Under the pieces are notes generated by a model. That model ran no database searches and was not told the origin of the DNA. It saw nothing but the letters and a program-made list of their open reading frames with translations. Made by a program: the position numbers and the translations under genes. 64,000 bases of DNA from NCBI GenBank assembly GCA_030144725.1, contig JASKMD010000019.1:6274920-6338919 (forward strand), in the 5' to 3' direction. This document shows positions 44,020 through 54,452 of this stretch, piece after piece. The stretch is from Haematococcus lacustris. Taxonomy: Eukaryota; Chlorophyta; Chlorophyceae; Chlamydomonadales; Haematococcaceae. Numbering within the stretch: the stretch's first letter is position 1; each line of letters begins with the position of its first letter.

Positions 44020-46293
44020 TCAGGCTAGACAAGCAAGGTAAAAAAACGACATTTTTCGGACGGACCTAACTGACTCTATACACCGCTTCACGATGTAAGA
44101 TTGGCACGCCTTGACGCAGCGCCGCGCACGTTAGCATCGGCTCAGAGGAACAGGCCTATGGTGATTGGCTGGTCCGCGACCCCGTCCAATGTTCGGGGGC
44201 CCCGACCAGCACACAACGCCAGGAGCGCTCCATCGCTCTTATTTGCGCCCTAAAGTATGTGCGCTGTCGCAGCGATGTCCTCGGCGATGTCCAGGTGCCT
44301 ACTGGGTGTCTACATGCTGCTTGCTCGAGGCTTGTCTCATGGCCGGGTTGAGGGGGTACGCCGTGATGCTTTGGGCCTGAAACTTCTTCCGCAGCTAGCT
44401 GTACCACACACTCACACCCTTGCGCTGACTTGGCCTTAACATGCATCAGCTCGGTCTATGGCGAGTGGTGATGATGGACACACTGTCAAGAGATGTTTAT
44501 GCATGCCACATGCGCCCAACCCCTTGCAATGAGTACCGGGGAACCGCATCAAGTACATCCATCGATACTAAGATTATGCCTGCAAAGTGATGCGTGTGCT
44601 AGTAGTAATCAGGTAAAACATGGAAAACAGCTAAGATTTGGCCATGCCCGGGGCCTTTTCCCAAAACTGAAGTCGTTTCAGCCCGCCATAATTATAAGTA
44701 TAGAAGCTACGACCCCTCTCCGCCCATCGGAGCCGTCCGTTTACCTTTTGGTCGATGCCAGCCGCAAAAAGATGGGTTTAACCCATGACCAGGCGGTCGA
44801 AGCGAAGCCAAGCTGGGTCCGCTCGAATGGCCGAGCGAGTAGCCACTGGCCGGGCTCCATGGTCCCGCACTGCTGGCTTCGTCGCGAATCAAGCCCAGGC
44901 AAGGCAGCCCAGCCCAACCCAGCCATTGTGCACTTCCCCATACTGGTGTGGTGTTGCATTGTTGTCTTCAGGCGCTGAATGATACCAAACAGCCATTGTG
45001 CACTTCCCCATACTCCTGTCAGCTCCTGATGCTCCTGAAGCTCCTGTCAGCCCAGCCCAGCCCAGCCCAGCCCAGCCCAGCCCAGCCCAGCCCAGCCCAG
45101 CCCAGCCCAGCCCAGCCCAGCCCAGCCCAGCCCAGCCCAGCCCAGCCCAGCCCAGCCCAGCCCAGCCCAGCCCAGCCCAGCCCAGCCCAGCCCAGCCCAG
45201 CCCAGCCCAGCCCAGCCCAGCCCAGCCCAGCCCAGCCCAGCCCAGCCCAGCCCAGCCCAGCCCAGCCCAGCCCAGCCCAGCCCAGCCCAGCCAAGCCCAG
45301 CCAAGCCCAGCCCAGCCCAGCCCAGCCCATTGCCTGTGCATGTGGTGTTGCATGTGTTGTTTCCAGGCGCGTCACGCTACTGAACAATTGCTGGAGCAGC
45401 AGCCTTGCTGTGTAGACCAAGCAATTGTACAAGCATGTAGCCATGGCTGATGCAGTTAAGGCGGTTGCAAGCAGAGTTGTGTAACCTGATAAAGCGGGTG
45501 GCAAGGAGAGACAGGTCTTACAGGAGGAACCTCACCCCACAATGACTCTGTGCACAAGCAGAAGCAGCCCTAAGCTGCTGCTAGCAACTTCTCAACATGC
45601 CGTGTTGCTCAGGAGCTAGAGTCAACAGATCACAACAACACCAGTTGGTACAACTACTCGGCTGCTACTTCAGGAAAGTGGTGCTGTTTACATCAGCATT
45701 GAAGCCCACACAGTGATGACATCACATCACATCAGCTTGTCCCGGGTTGGAGGCCAGACAAGTGCTTGGCAAATTCCGCAATAGCTACTCGATGTTGTTC
45801 ATTGGCTTCCTTCCGCTGCTCCACTGTTTCAGTCGCAAAGCTGGCCTTGGCCTGGGCCACCAGTTCCGCAAATGAGGTACACCGCGAGTACAACATCTCG
45901 AGGGGAAATGTCTGCTGCACTCGATAGTATATTGGAGGTTGCGGAGCTGGAGGCTGTGTCGGTTGCGGGACATTATCAACAGGCATGGCTCCTTAGCTTT
46001 GCAGGAGCTAGGAGGTCGAGCTACCCAGTACAACCGACTGAACGGACCTGGCCCGCGAGAGAGACGGGCCCCGGCCTTAGACTTAATACGTATGTATGTA
46101 GCTACCTACAGCGACCTTGTTGCGTGGACACAACTTTAGGCCCAGACACCCATGTTCAGCCTGCGGGCCTGCGCTTCGACGCCGCTCACTATTTCAGCAC
46201 GCTGAACCTGACGGTGCAATCGCGGTAGCAAATGGTGGTCTGAATGTTGAGAACAGCATGGTACCCACTTTTCCCCTTGCTTGTCTAGCCTGA
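44020..46293. mobile_element. Element C: 2.3-kb non-coding element, 7-bp TSD
   Basis: Ends are inverted repeats, TCAGGCTAGACAAGCAAGG on the left and its complement on the right (CCTTGCTTGTCTAGCCTGA). The direct duplication is CTGTAGG (44013-44019, 46294-46300); the uninterrupted site survives at 17767-17780. The longest plausible internal frame is 84 codons on minus (45732-45986; Gln/Glu-rich helix near the end), of unknown function. The length of the duplication and CAG-type tips are compatible with a hAT-like element, though hAT normally duplicates 8 bp. Confidence 0.88.
45046..45332. repeat. (CCCAG)n array in element C
   Basis: About 55 pentanucleotide units in the same strand sense as the arrays in A, B and D. 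Confidence 0.95.
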
Positions 46294-49200
46294 CTGTAGG
46301 CTAGGCTGGGTATGATGGCCGTGCGGATGATGTGTATGGCCTGTCTAGCGCTAGCAAAGGAGCATCTGAGTCTCTCAAGTTTTTGGCGGAGCTGGGTAAT
46401 CATAGCTGTGTGTTGTGGTTTCCAGTCCAGCGTCATGGTGATGAGCACCCCCAGGTAGGTGAAGGGTGAGGTCGGGCGGTGGTAGGTGACGGGTTTCCCT
46501 TGTAGGCTGACGGTTTGGAGTTGTTGGCGGGCCCGCTTGTCCGCTTCGGCCGCGTTGCTGCACATGCCGGTTTCGACCGAGTGATGGAGCGCCGCTGTTG
46601 CGAGGGTTTTACTGTGTGAGATGATGAGGTGACCCCAGTCCGAGAAGGCCGAGAGTTTGTCCGCTTGGCATCGGAGGTTGCGAAGGGTGTTGCAGAGTAT
46701 AGCTATGTCGTCCGCATAGTCGATGCTGCTGACGGTGGCGCGTTCCCCGCTGTCGGCCGTTGCTGATTTGAATTTATAGCCCCTCGCGCCGACTTGCAGC
46801 CACCGCAGGAGGGGTTCGATGTAAATGAGAAATAGGAAGGGAGAGAGAGAATCTCCGTGTATGGTGCCCCGGTTGACGGATACCGGGTCAGTGTGGCCGT
46901 AGGGTGTTTTAAAGCGCGTTGTAGCGCCCGTGTATAGGTCCTTAACTGCGTCGGTCGCGTCCGTGGGGAAGCCTAGGTCATGCATGATCCAGAGTAGTTT
47001 GTCTTGGCAGGTGGTGTTGAACGCGCTGGTGAAGTCGACCAGGAGCGCGTAGATATCCGCCTTGGCCAGCTTGGCATCCTCAAGGGCCATGACAAGCATC
47101 TGTAGCTGTTGTGTGGTGTTCCTGTGGGAGCGGAACCCAGCCTGGTTCTTGCTGAGCATCCCATTAGCTTCAGCATACTCAGACAGTGTCTTGGTAATGA
47201 GGCTGGTCCACAGCTTATAAACGGTGTTGGCTAGGCCCACTGGCCTGTAGGAGTTGAGGTCCGTTTCTTGCCCCTTGTCCTTGTAGAGCAGGCACGTGTC
47301 ACTGGTCTTCCACGTGGTGGGTGTGCAGCCTGTTGCCCACATGATGATGAAGAGCTGGTGGATGGTTTCCCTCATCTCCCATGGCAGCATCTTGATGATT
47401 TCGTTTTCCACGCCGTCTGGTCCCGGGGCTTTGCCTCCTGCCAGCCTGCTGATGCATTCCTGGAAGCCTGCCTTGTCCATGATGGCTGTGTGCAGCCAGT
47501 GTATGTTTTGGCATGCGTGCATAGAGAAGGCGTCGTCTGCTTTTGCGCGAGCCCACGGGTAGTTTCGTGTCTGTGTGTTAGTGTAGTGGCCAGTCTTGGG
47601 GGTCGGGGCCGACAGCTTCTGCCCGTATGCGGTGGTGATTATCCGGTTTAGGTCGGCGGGGGCGGTGCATATGGTTTTGGTGTCAGGATCAGCTAGCGCC
47701 TGCAGGCCTTTGTGGTCGGTGCGGGACGGGCGTAGGATACGTTTGTTAGCCTTCTTGGGCTGGGTGCTGATCAGTTGTTGCATTCTGACACGAGCTTGTG
47801 CGATGGCAAGTGCGGAATCCTCATCGTCTAGTTGGTGGATTTGGTCGCGGTACGTATTGGTCAGTTGGGCTAGCGCGGCCTGCACGTGAGTTTCGGTTGG
47901 GTCTTCACCCTGTCGCGCTTGCACCGCGTCCCTGATCTCTTCGTTCGTCGCATCTGTCTCTGGAATGAGTTCGTCGATTGTCGGGTGCACGTTGGTTTGC
48001 TTAAAGAGGGAGTTAGCCTTCCGGCTAAGGTCTCTAGCGGTCTTAAGCTTTCTGCCCAGTGCCAGTCTAATCCTGCACATGGTCCTGCGTTGGTAGTGCT
48101 GGCCTCCCCTTGTGAGGGTCTTAGTGTTGCATGTCTTTATAGCTGCCGTCCTGCAGGTTTGTAGGAGGTTTGTGAGCATGGTGGCTGCGGTGTCTACAGC
48201 TTCCCTGGCCGGGCGTCCTGCCACTGATGTCAGGCGTTGTGGTTGTTGAGGGTTGGTCCTGCCAAGTGTAGCCAGGTGGTGGGTAGCCTCTGTGTATATG
48301 GGGGCTAAGAAGGCTGTCAGTTCTGCATGTAATTGTGGGACGCCTGAGCTGGGTTGTTGCACTGCCAGGCGGTAGGCTTCCCTGTCCTTATTGGTAATGG
48401 GGGTGGTGAGGATGGTATGGCTGTGCTTCGGTGGTTTGTGTGGGGCTGCCAGGTCTATGCCCAGGCGGGCTGTATTCAGTGTGGCGGTGAGTGGCCTGTG
48501 GTCGCTGAGATAGGCGTTGGTATGGACGTGCGTGCGGTGCTCAGGGCCGTGCCTTGCGTCGCGTGTTAGGATGGCGTCGATGCGGCTTTTGCAGTGCGGT
48601 TGTTGGTAGGTCCAGGCCCGGTCGCCGGGATCCGCTTCTATCAGGTGCATTTCTGTGGCGAACCCCCTCATCATGCTGTCTTGTGTGTATTCAGTGTGCT
48701 CGGAGCGATCCTCTGTTTTCATCGTGGCGTTGATATCTCCCGCCAGGATAAGTGAGCCGGGCAGGTGCTCAGTGGCTGTTCGTATATGCTCTTGCATTTT
48801 CTCGCGCAGTGAGAGCGCTTCGCCATTGGATCCCGACGGCCAGTACGTGGCGATGATGGTGAGCTGTTCGCACTGGTGTTGGTTGAGGGTCAGGATGACG
48901 CATCGTGCATTTACCTCAGCCTCAATGCTCGGTGAAAGCATAGTGGCTTGCATTTGGATGGCTAAGTTGTGTTTGATGCCTAGTAGTACTTCACTGTGGC
49001 CTCTGTGCCGGTGTATCGTATAGTCTGGCATGACTCTCTTCAACCAACCAGAGCCTGGATTGTTGCTCCTGGGCTGGGTCATGGTCTCAGTTAGGATCAA
49101 GATGTCCGGGCTGTGCTGGTGCACAAGGTTGAGGACGTCGTTCCTGGACCTATGGAGGCTTCTGACGTTCAGGGTCGTTAGTGTGATATGCTGTCGATTG

Positions 49201-52199
49201 TGTGTTGGTTGTGGCTGCCGGGTTGGCAAGGTGCTGTGTTGTGGGTGTGGTCCTGGGTGCTCAGGTAGGTTATCGGTGGGGGGTTGCGGTGTTTTGGGGG
49301 TGGCGGCGGGGGGTGGAGTGGGGGCTGTGTTTAGGTATCTGTACATCAGGGTTTGCGTGTGCGAGTCCTTAGGTTGTGCCCTTGGCTTGGTCCGTCTTTT
49401 ATCTACGATGGTGCCCGATGATGTGGGCCGTTTACTGTTGCTTGACCGGTCTTGTAGAGTGGGAAGAGTGACTGTGGGAGCGACTTGGCGCAGTCGCGGC
49501 CCGGCGTTCATGTCTTCGGTGGCTGTTCCTGTGCGCATGGAACTCGCTGGTTGTGCAGTGGCGATCTTGGGTAGCGGCCGGTCTGTTCGGGGGCTGTGCG
49601 CGGGTTGTGTGCCCAAGTCTTGGGTAGTAAGGTCGATGTGGGTGGTACGTAGATGTTGTTCCAACTGCTCCGTTGTGGCGCGCCTTGTAGGGTCAGCTAG
49701 CCAGCATAGTGGATGGATGAGGTTGGTATTAGCCGCGTCGCCCTTTTTAATTTGAACGAGCAAGCCATGCAGCTGGAGCCAGTCTTCCGGGGTGTCCAAC
49801 CGACGTGGGTGGCCGCGTTCCGAGTCCAGCCATTGCCATGCGTGATCTATGCGGCGGATGGTGGTAGCATGATTGTTGGTGATGAGAATGGCAGCTGTGT
49901 TGGTGTAGCTGTCTATATCGCCAGTGAGCGTGGTGAGAAGCTCAGGTGTGATGTTGCCGGGTGTAAGCTCGGTCGCGGTAGGGCGTAGGTGGAGGTCTTT
50001 GTGATAATGGTATAGGTAGTGGTTCATGGTGGACACTGTAAAGTTGCCGGATTCTTCGTATATGTGTGGTAGGCTGCTACGCAGTGGTATCGGCCTGTTC
50101 TCTTGCCTTGCCCGGTGGGCTAGGTCTTGGATGTGTGTAGCTAGCGTTTTACAGTGGGTTATCACATCATCGGGCCGAATCAGAGGTTTCCCTATGGCCA
50201 TGTTGATGGCGTGTGCAAGGCAGCACTTCTTGTACTGCCTCTCCCAGTAGGGCCTATGTGTTTCTTGTGGGTAGCTTATGATGGGTCCAAGCCTTGCCCT
50301 CTGCCTTGCCGCCTCCATCTCCGCCGTGTGATTTGCGGTGTTAATGATTGCTTGTATCTCGCATGTAACGGGGTACGTGTAGTGTCCAGTGGACCGTAGC
50401 CGGATAGGGGCGTCCGCTTGGGAGTCAAGGAGGTACCAGTCGCCATCGTGTTTCCTTATCGCCATGCTGTGAGCCGGGGCCTTGCATAAGAAGGCTTCCG
50501 TGCAGTGGGTGGCGGACAGCGCGTCGAGGTTGCGGGTTGACCAATCACTCCGTGTTCGCAGGTGCGCCACTGTGTGTGTGTTGAGGCCGTAGTGTGACAT
50601 TAGGTAGAGATCAATGACAGTGTCGTTGCACGCGCCTTGTTCGTCTCTGGCTAATGCCCACATTGTGCGTTGGTCCCCGCGTCGCGCGTGTAGCTCGGAC
50701 GTGTGGAAGTTGGCCAGTTCCTGGTTAGTGAGCCAGGGGTGTCCTGCCGCCATGTTGAGGGCATGTATTTGGCAGTGTGAAGCTACTTGTTGCTCGAAGT
50801 GCAAGCCGTCCGGTCCTGGGTTCTCTTCGATATCCCCTGCTGCCAGCAGAAGCCAGCTAATGTAGATGCACCGTGCCATGTATTTACTGATAGCCAAGTT
50901 CCATGTGGGGTGGCTTATGATGTTTGGGTTGAGGTAGTACGTCATGTATGCTTGTAGTGTAGTGTTGTACTGTATAACCCTGATAGTCCTTCCGCTATTG
51001 TGCCCCTTGAGGTAGGTGCAGGTAGCGTGTTTCAGGCGGTTAATGGCTGTCATATTTTGAAGGGTCCCATCTATGCCGAGTAGCCAGTTGTACTTGGTGT
51101 TGTGCAGGGAGGCGTTGAGCTTTGCAAGGCTCTTACGTTGTTTCTTGCGACATTGCTGAGATTGGGCGTGTGAGTATGTAGGTGTATGTCGTTTCATACA
51201 TATGCTGATCCAAGTGCAAACACAAGCCAGGTAGGCTATGATTTGCCGGTTCATGTCCAGTTGTTGGATAGGTGTCCAGTTGGGATGTCCAAAGGGGGGG
51301 TTGGGTATAGGGGTAATGATGGTATAACTTCGGTCCATGTTGTCCATGGCAGTTTTATTAAACAATGTGACACTGCAGGTGCACAGCCATGACACTGCAG
51401 TAAAGTGTGTCTCAATTATCACACTCTTGCCTATGGTGTGGTATCTCAACATGTTCCTAGCCTGCTGAGCGGCGTGTCGCTTATCAGCCTGCGTGGCAGC
51501 ATGTGAAGCTTGCATCTCCGTGTCAGACGGCTGGTCCTGCCAACCTGTAGCGGTCAGGGCTGGCAGGTGGTGGTGGGGCTGAGGGGCATGTTGCATGTTA
51601 GCATGCATGACAACATGTGTATCTTGCATCTCTGTTACAGCTGGCTGGTCCTGCCAACCTGTAGCGGTCAGGGCTGGCAGGTGGTGGTGGGGCTGAGGGG
51701 CATGCTGCATGTTAGCATGCATGACAACATGTGTATCTTGCATCTCTGTGACAGCTGGCTGGTCCTGCCAACCTGCAGTGGTCAGGGCTGGCAGGTGGTG
51801 GTGGGGCTGAGCGGCATGTTGCATGTCAGCCTGCATGTCAGCATGTGTATCTTGCATCTCTGTGGCAGCTGGCTGGTCCTGCCAACCTCTAGCGGTCAGG
51901 GCTGGCAGGTGGTGGTGGGGCTGAGGGGCATGTTGCATGTTAGCATGCATGACAACATGTGTATCTTGCATCTCTGTGACAGCTGGCTGGTCCTGCCAAC
52001 CTGCAGTGGTCAGGGCTGGCAGGTGGTGGTGGGGCTGAGCAGCATGTTGCATGTTAGCATGCATGACAACATGTGTATCTTGCACCTCTGTGACAGCTGG
52101 CTGGTCCTGCCAACCTACAGCGGTCAGGGCTGGCAGGTGGTGGTGGGGCTGAGGGGCATGTTGCATGTTAGCATGCATGACAACATGTGTTTCTTGCAT
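46294..52199 (-). CDS. Dualen ORF, N-terminal 1,968 codons: repeats, 2A, two Josephin-like domains, APE, RT
   Basis: Residues 1-229 are six 38-aa repeats. A 2A motif (AAGDIEENPGP) ends at residue 463. Two cysteine protease-like domains of Josephin type follow: C476/H577/D592 (HCQIHALNM, HSMAIRKHDGDWYLLDS) and C660/H777/D792 (CLAHAINMAIG, NNHATTIRRIDHAWQWLDS). A basic Pro-rich linker leads to the APE endonuclease from about 1004 (TLNVRSLHRSRNDVLNLV, LTETMTQ, LAGDINATMKTED, KSRIDAILTRD, SDHRPLTATL). Reverse transcriptase runs from about 1560 to 1850 (GGKAPGPDGVENEIIKML, NSYRPVGLANTVYKLW, NQAGFRSHRNTTQQLQ, LLVDFTSAFNTT, IHGDSLSPFLFLIY, and YADD at 46707-46718). The frame continues past element C at SLAYS/FCAVP. 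Confidence 0.92.
50811..50837 (-). other. 2A ribosome-skipping motif
   Basis: GDIEENPGP preceded by a hydrophobic LLLAA, fitting the D(V/I)ExNPGP consensus including the final NPG/P break. It would release the first 463 residues from the protease-APE-RT part during translation. Confidence 0.85.
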
Positions 52200-52229
52200 C
52201 TCTGTGTCAGGTGGCTGGTCGTGCCAACC
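51513..52229. repeat. 114-bp minisatellite encoding 38-aa repeats
   Basis: Six full units plus a partial one that runs to the Dualen 5' border. Each unit encodes a (Q/E)DTHVVMHANMQHAPQPHHH-type segment, rich in His, Met and Gln. Sequence between units differs by only a few bases. Confidence 0.95.
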
Positions 52230-52243
52230 CGCATCTTACGCAA
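52230..52243. repeat. Target-site duplication of the Dualen element (5' side)
   Basis: CGCATCTTACGCAA, the same 14 bases as at 5303-5316. Confidence 0.9.
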
Positions 52244-52774
52244 TCGATGATGATGATTTGTGAACCTTCATTGTCAGTTCTGAACATTGCACCTCCCGCA
52301 CTCCTGCACCTGCGTCGCAGTAAGAGGGAAGGAGCTGCCACCGTCGCAGCGTTCCCACAGCGGGCCTCGCCCCTAAGCTACACCTCAGACGCTAAGAGTG
52401 GTTGCTGGACATCCGTGCCGAGGCCATCTTCCTGCCGACCTCCGGGCTGGCCATTGTTCGCGGCATGCGCTGTCCCGGTGGGATGCTTCGACGCCTTGGC
52501 AGCCTCGTGCTGTATTGCTGACGACAGCCACAGGCAGAAGAAGAGAGCGAAGAAGGCCGAGGTCAACAGCAGCACCGGCAGCCGGTCGTCTTTAAGCTCC
52601 TCTGAGCCTGAGCAGGCAAGGTTGGCAACATGGCGAAAATCCCTGCAAGACTCTGTTGTTGACGCATGAGTGGAGCGCACGGTACAGAATTTCCAACGCA
52701 GCGAGTACTGGACGTGCAGGGTGCATGGCTTGGTGGAGGGTGCTGTATGTCTAAATGCAGCTTGGAAAGGGAGA
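52244..52774. other. Unassigned host sequence
   Basis: Open on plus to 52669 (ending KKRAKKAEVNSSTGSRSSL, SLQDSVVDA) and on minus (52378-52680, with a hydrophobic LPVLLLTSAFFALFFCLWLS). Neither is recognisable. Before the Dualen insertion this was continuous with 5302. Confidence 0.35.
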
Positions 52775-52830
52775 TAGGAAGGAAGGAAGGAAGGAAGGAA
52801 GGAAGGAAGGAAGAGAGAAAGAAAGAAAGA

Positions 52831-52890
<60 letters not shown>

Positions 52891-52918
52891 GAGAAAGAGA
52901 GAAAGAGAGAAAGATTAA
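52775..52918. repeat. Compound tetranucleotide microsatellite
   Basis: (GGAA)n, then (GAAA)n, (GTAA)n, (GAAA)n and (GAGA/GAAA)n in succession. Confidence 0.95.
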
Positions 52919-54286
52919 AAATGGAAATAGCGAAAGAGCAAAAGAAAGAAAGAAGTACAGTCCCGTGCTTCAAAAGTGCCACCAAAAAATGGATGAAGAA
53001 AGGCAGGTAGAAAGCGCCCCAACTGATGGACATTCATCAAAGGACGAGGGCGGCAGGAGAGGGGCCTTTCCCAGCTACAGCTTGCATGCCTCCAAACTGT
53101 GAGTGACCATGGTGACAGCCGTCTCATGTGGCCAGAACAGGAGTGTGAAATGATGTGGCAGCAATGCCTGGCAATGACCCTGCTGCATACGCACTGTGCC
53201 GTGTGCCCAAGGCTGCCTGATCATTGCGTGGGTAACCTTATGTAACTGAACAAGGCAGCATGGCGCGCATGGTGTTGAGGGCTGACAAGCTGGTCAGGCA
53301 GCTGTGCTAGCGAAACAACACTGGCGCTCACGCCCCCCAACCCTCTGAGCTGCGACAGTGCAGGACGCACCATATAGTGGCCGCAGCAGGCGTGCTGGCA
53401 GTTCAATTTGGCCATGCCGTCACACGTCACATGTTGTCACACTAGCAGCCACATGCTGTCACACAAGCAACCGCAGCTGGTGCCAAGCCCTTGCTGCCAG
53501 GGTTGCTGCTATGACGCCTCAGCACTGCCTTCTCTGCCTTCAGTGGTGGACCAGAATGCTCCTGCCCAGGTGCCGGCTGCAATGGATGCAGGTGTGCATT
53601 CTAATTGCCGGTATAGATACTGCCTCCCTCTTGCCCATAGCCAGCAACCACCCACCAAACCGTTCAATGGTCCAGTACAGCAGCAGCTCCGCTGATGCAA
53701 TCCTGTGGCCACACCAGCAGCACAGTGCATGGATGAGCGCATGCAAACATGGCCACATGCATCTCCGCATGGCAGGGGTCAAGATTCATGGGTTCCCATG
53801 CATCGCTGCATGGCAGGGGTCAAGATTCAAGGGTGCCCATGCATCGCTGCATGGCAGGGGTCAAGATCTATGGGTCCATGCATGAGCTCCTGCTACAGTG
53901 CAAGCCAGCCTGGCGCACCCTCAACATGTGCCCTCACCACCCTGGCTCAGCAGGTTTCCCACAGGTGACCCGCGTCAGGGCTAGAGCCTAGAACACAAAG
54001 GTGACAGTACAAAACAAGAGAGGGCGACCAGCGGGTATAGCAAGCAGCGAGGGAGGCAATAAGGCCAGAAGCATGGCTGACACAGATGGGAATATCTGGC
54101 TGGTTTAAGGAGACCAGAGCTATCCAGAGCGTGTCAGGGGCATGTGGTCTAGTCCTCCCGCCCCCCAGGCTGCCCCACACCCCCTAGGCAGGGGTCCATG
54201 ACATGGACACCCCACCCCTGCTGGCGGACCCTGCCCCGCCCCTGCCCCCACTGGCCCTGGGGTTCATGACCTTCAGGCTGAGGCTG

Positions 54287-54345
<59 letters not shown>

Positions 54346-54452
54346 GGTTGAATGGCACCTGGGAGTGGAATCTTGACCCAGCAGGCGCTTGCTCTCCAGA
54401 CCCGCCGCCGCCCCCGCCCCGCCCCCCCCCAGGACGGCTAGGTCATGGCCCC
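52919..54452. other. No recognisable gene; minisatellites
   Basis: A 50-bp unit (TGGCAGGGGTCAAGAT, CCCATGCATCGCTGCA) repeats about three times at 53760-53885. A (CAGGCT)n hexanucleotide array lies at 54276-54348. Other frames show no known motif. Confidence 0.6.

Larger units (their letters stand above)
5317..52229 (-). mobile_element. Dualen-type non-LTR retrotransposon, split by five insertions
   Basis: One LINE on the minus strand, with its 5' end at 52229 and 3' end at 5317. Retained Dualen segments are 46294-52229, 43508-44012, 11473-13151 and 5317-7389, plus the duplicated copy 13152-13202, 17308-17973 and 26623-26742. Removing A, B, C, D, the L1-like LINE and one copy of each target duplication leaves about 10,193 bp with an ORF of 10,047 nt, divisible by three and open through every seam. 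APE and PD-(D/E)XK endonucleases, RNase H and cysteine protease together match what is known of Dualen (RandI) elements of Chlamydomonas. The 3' UTR is only about 116 bp and ends in a (CTT)n tail rather than poly(A). The frame is still open at the 5' border inside a repeat unit, so the copy is probably 5'-truncated. Confidence 0.9.

Noticed and set aside
49270..49320. Second 2A-like motif (NLPEHPGP, residues 977-984)
   Set aside because: Lacks the essential Asn and the upstream Gly-Asp; only PGP is shared.
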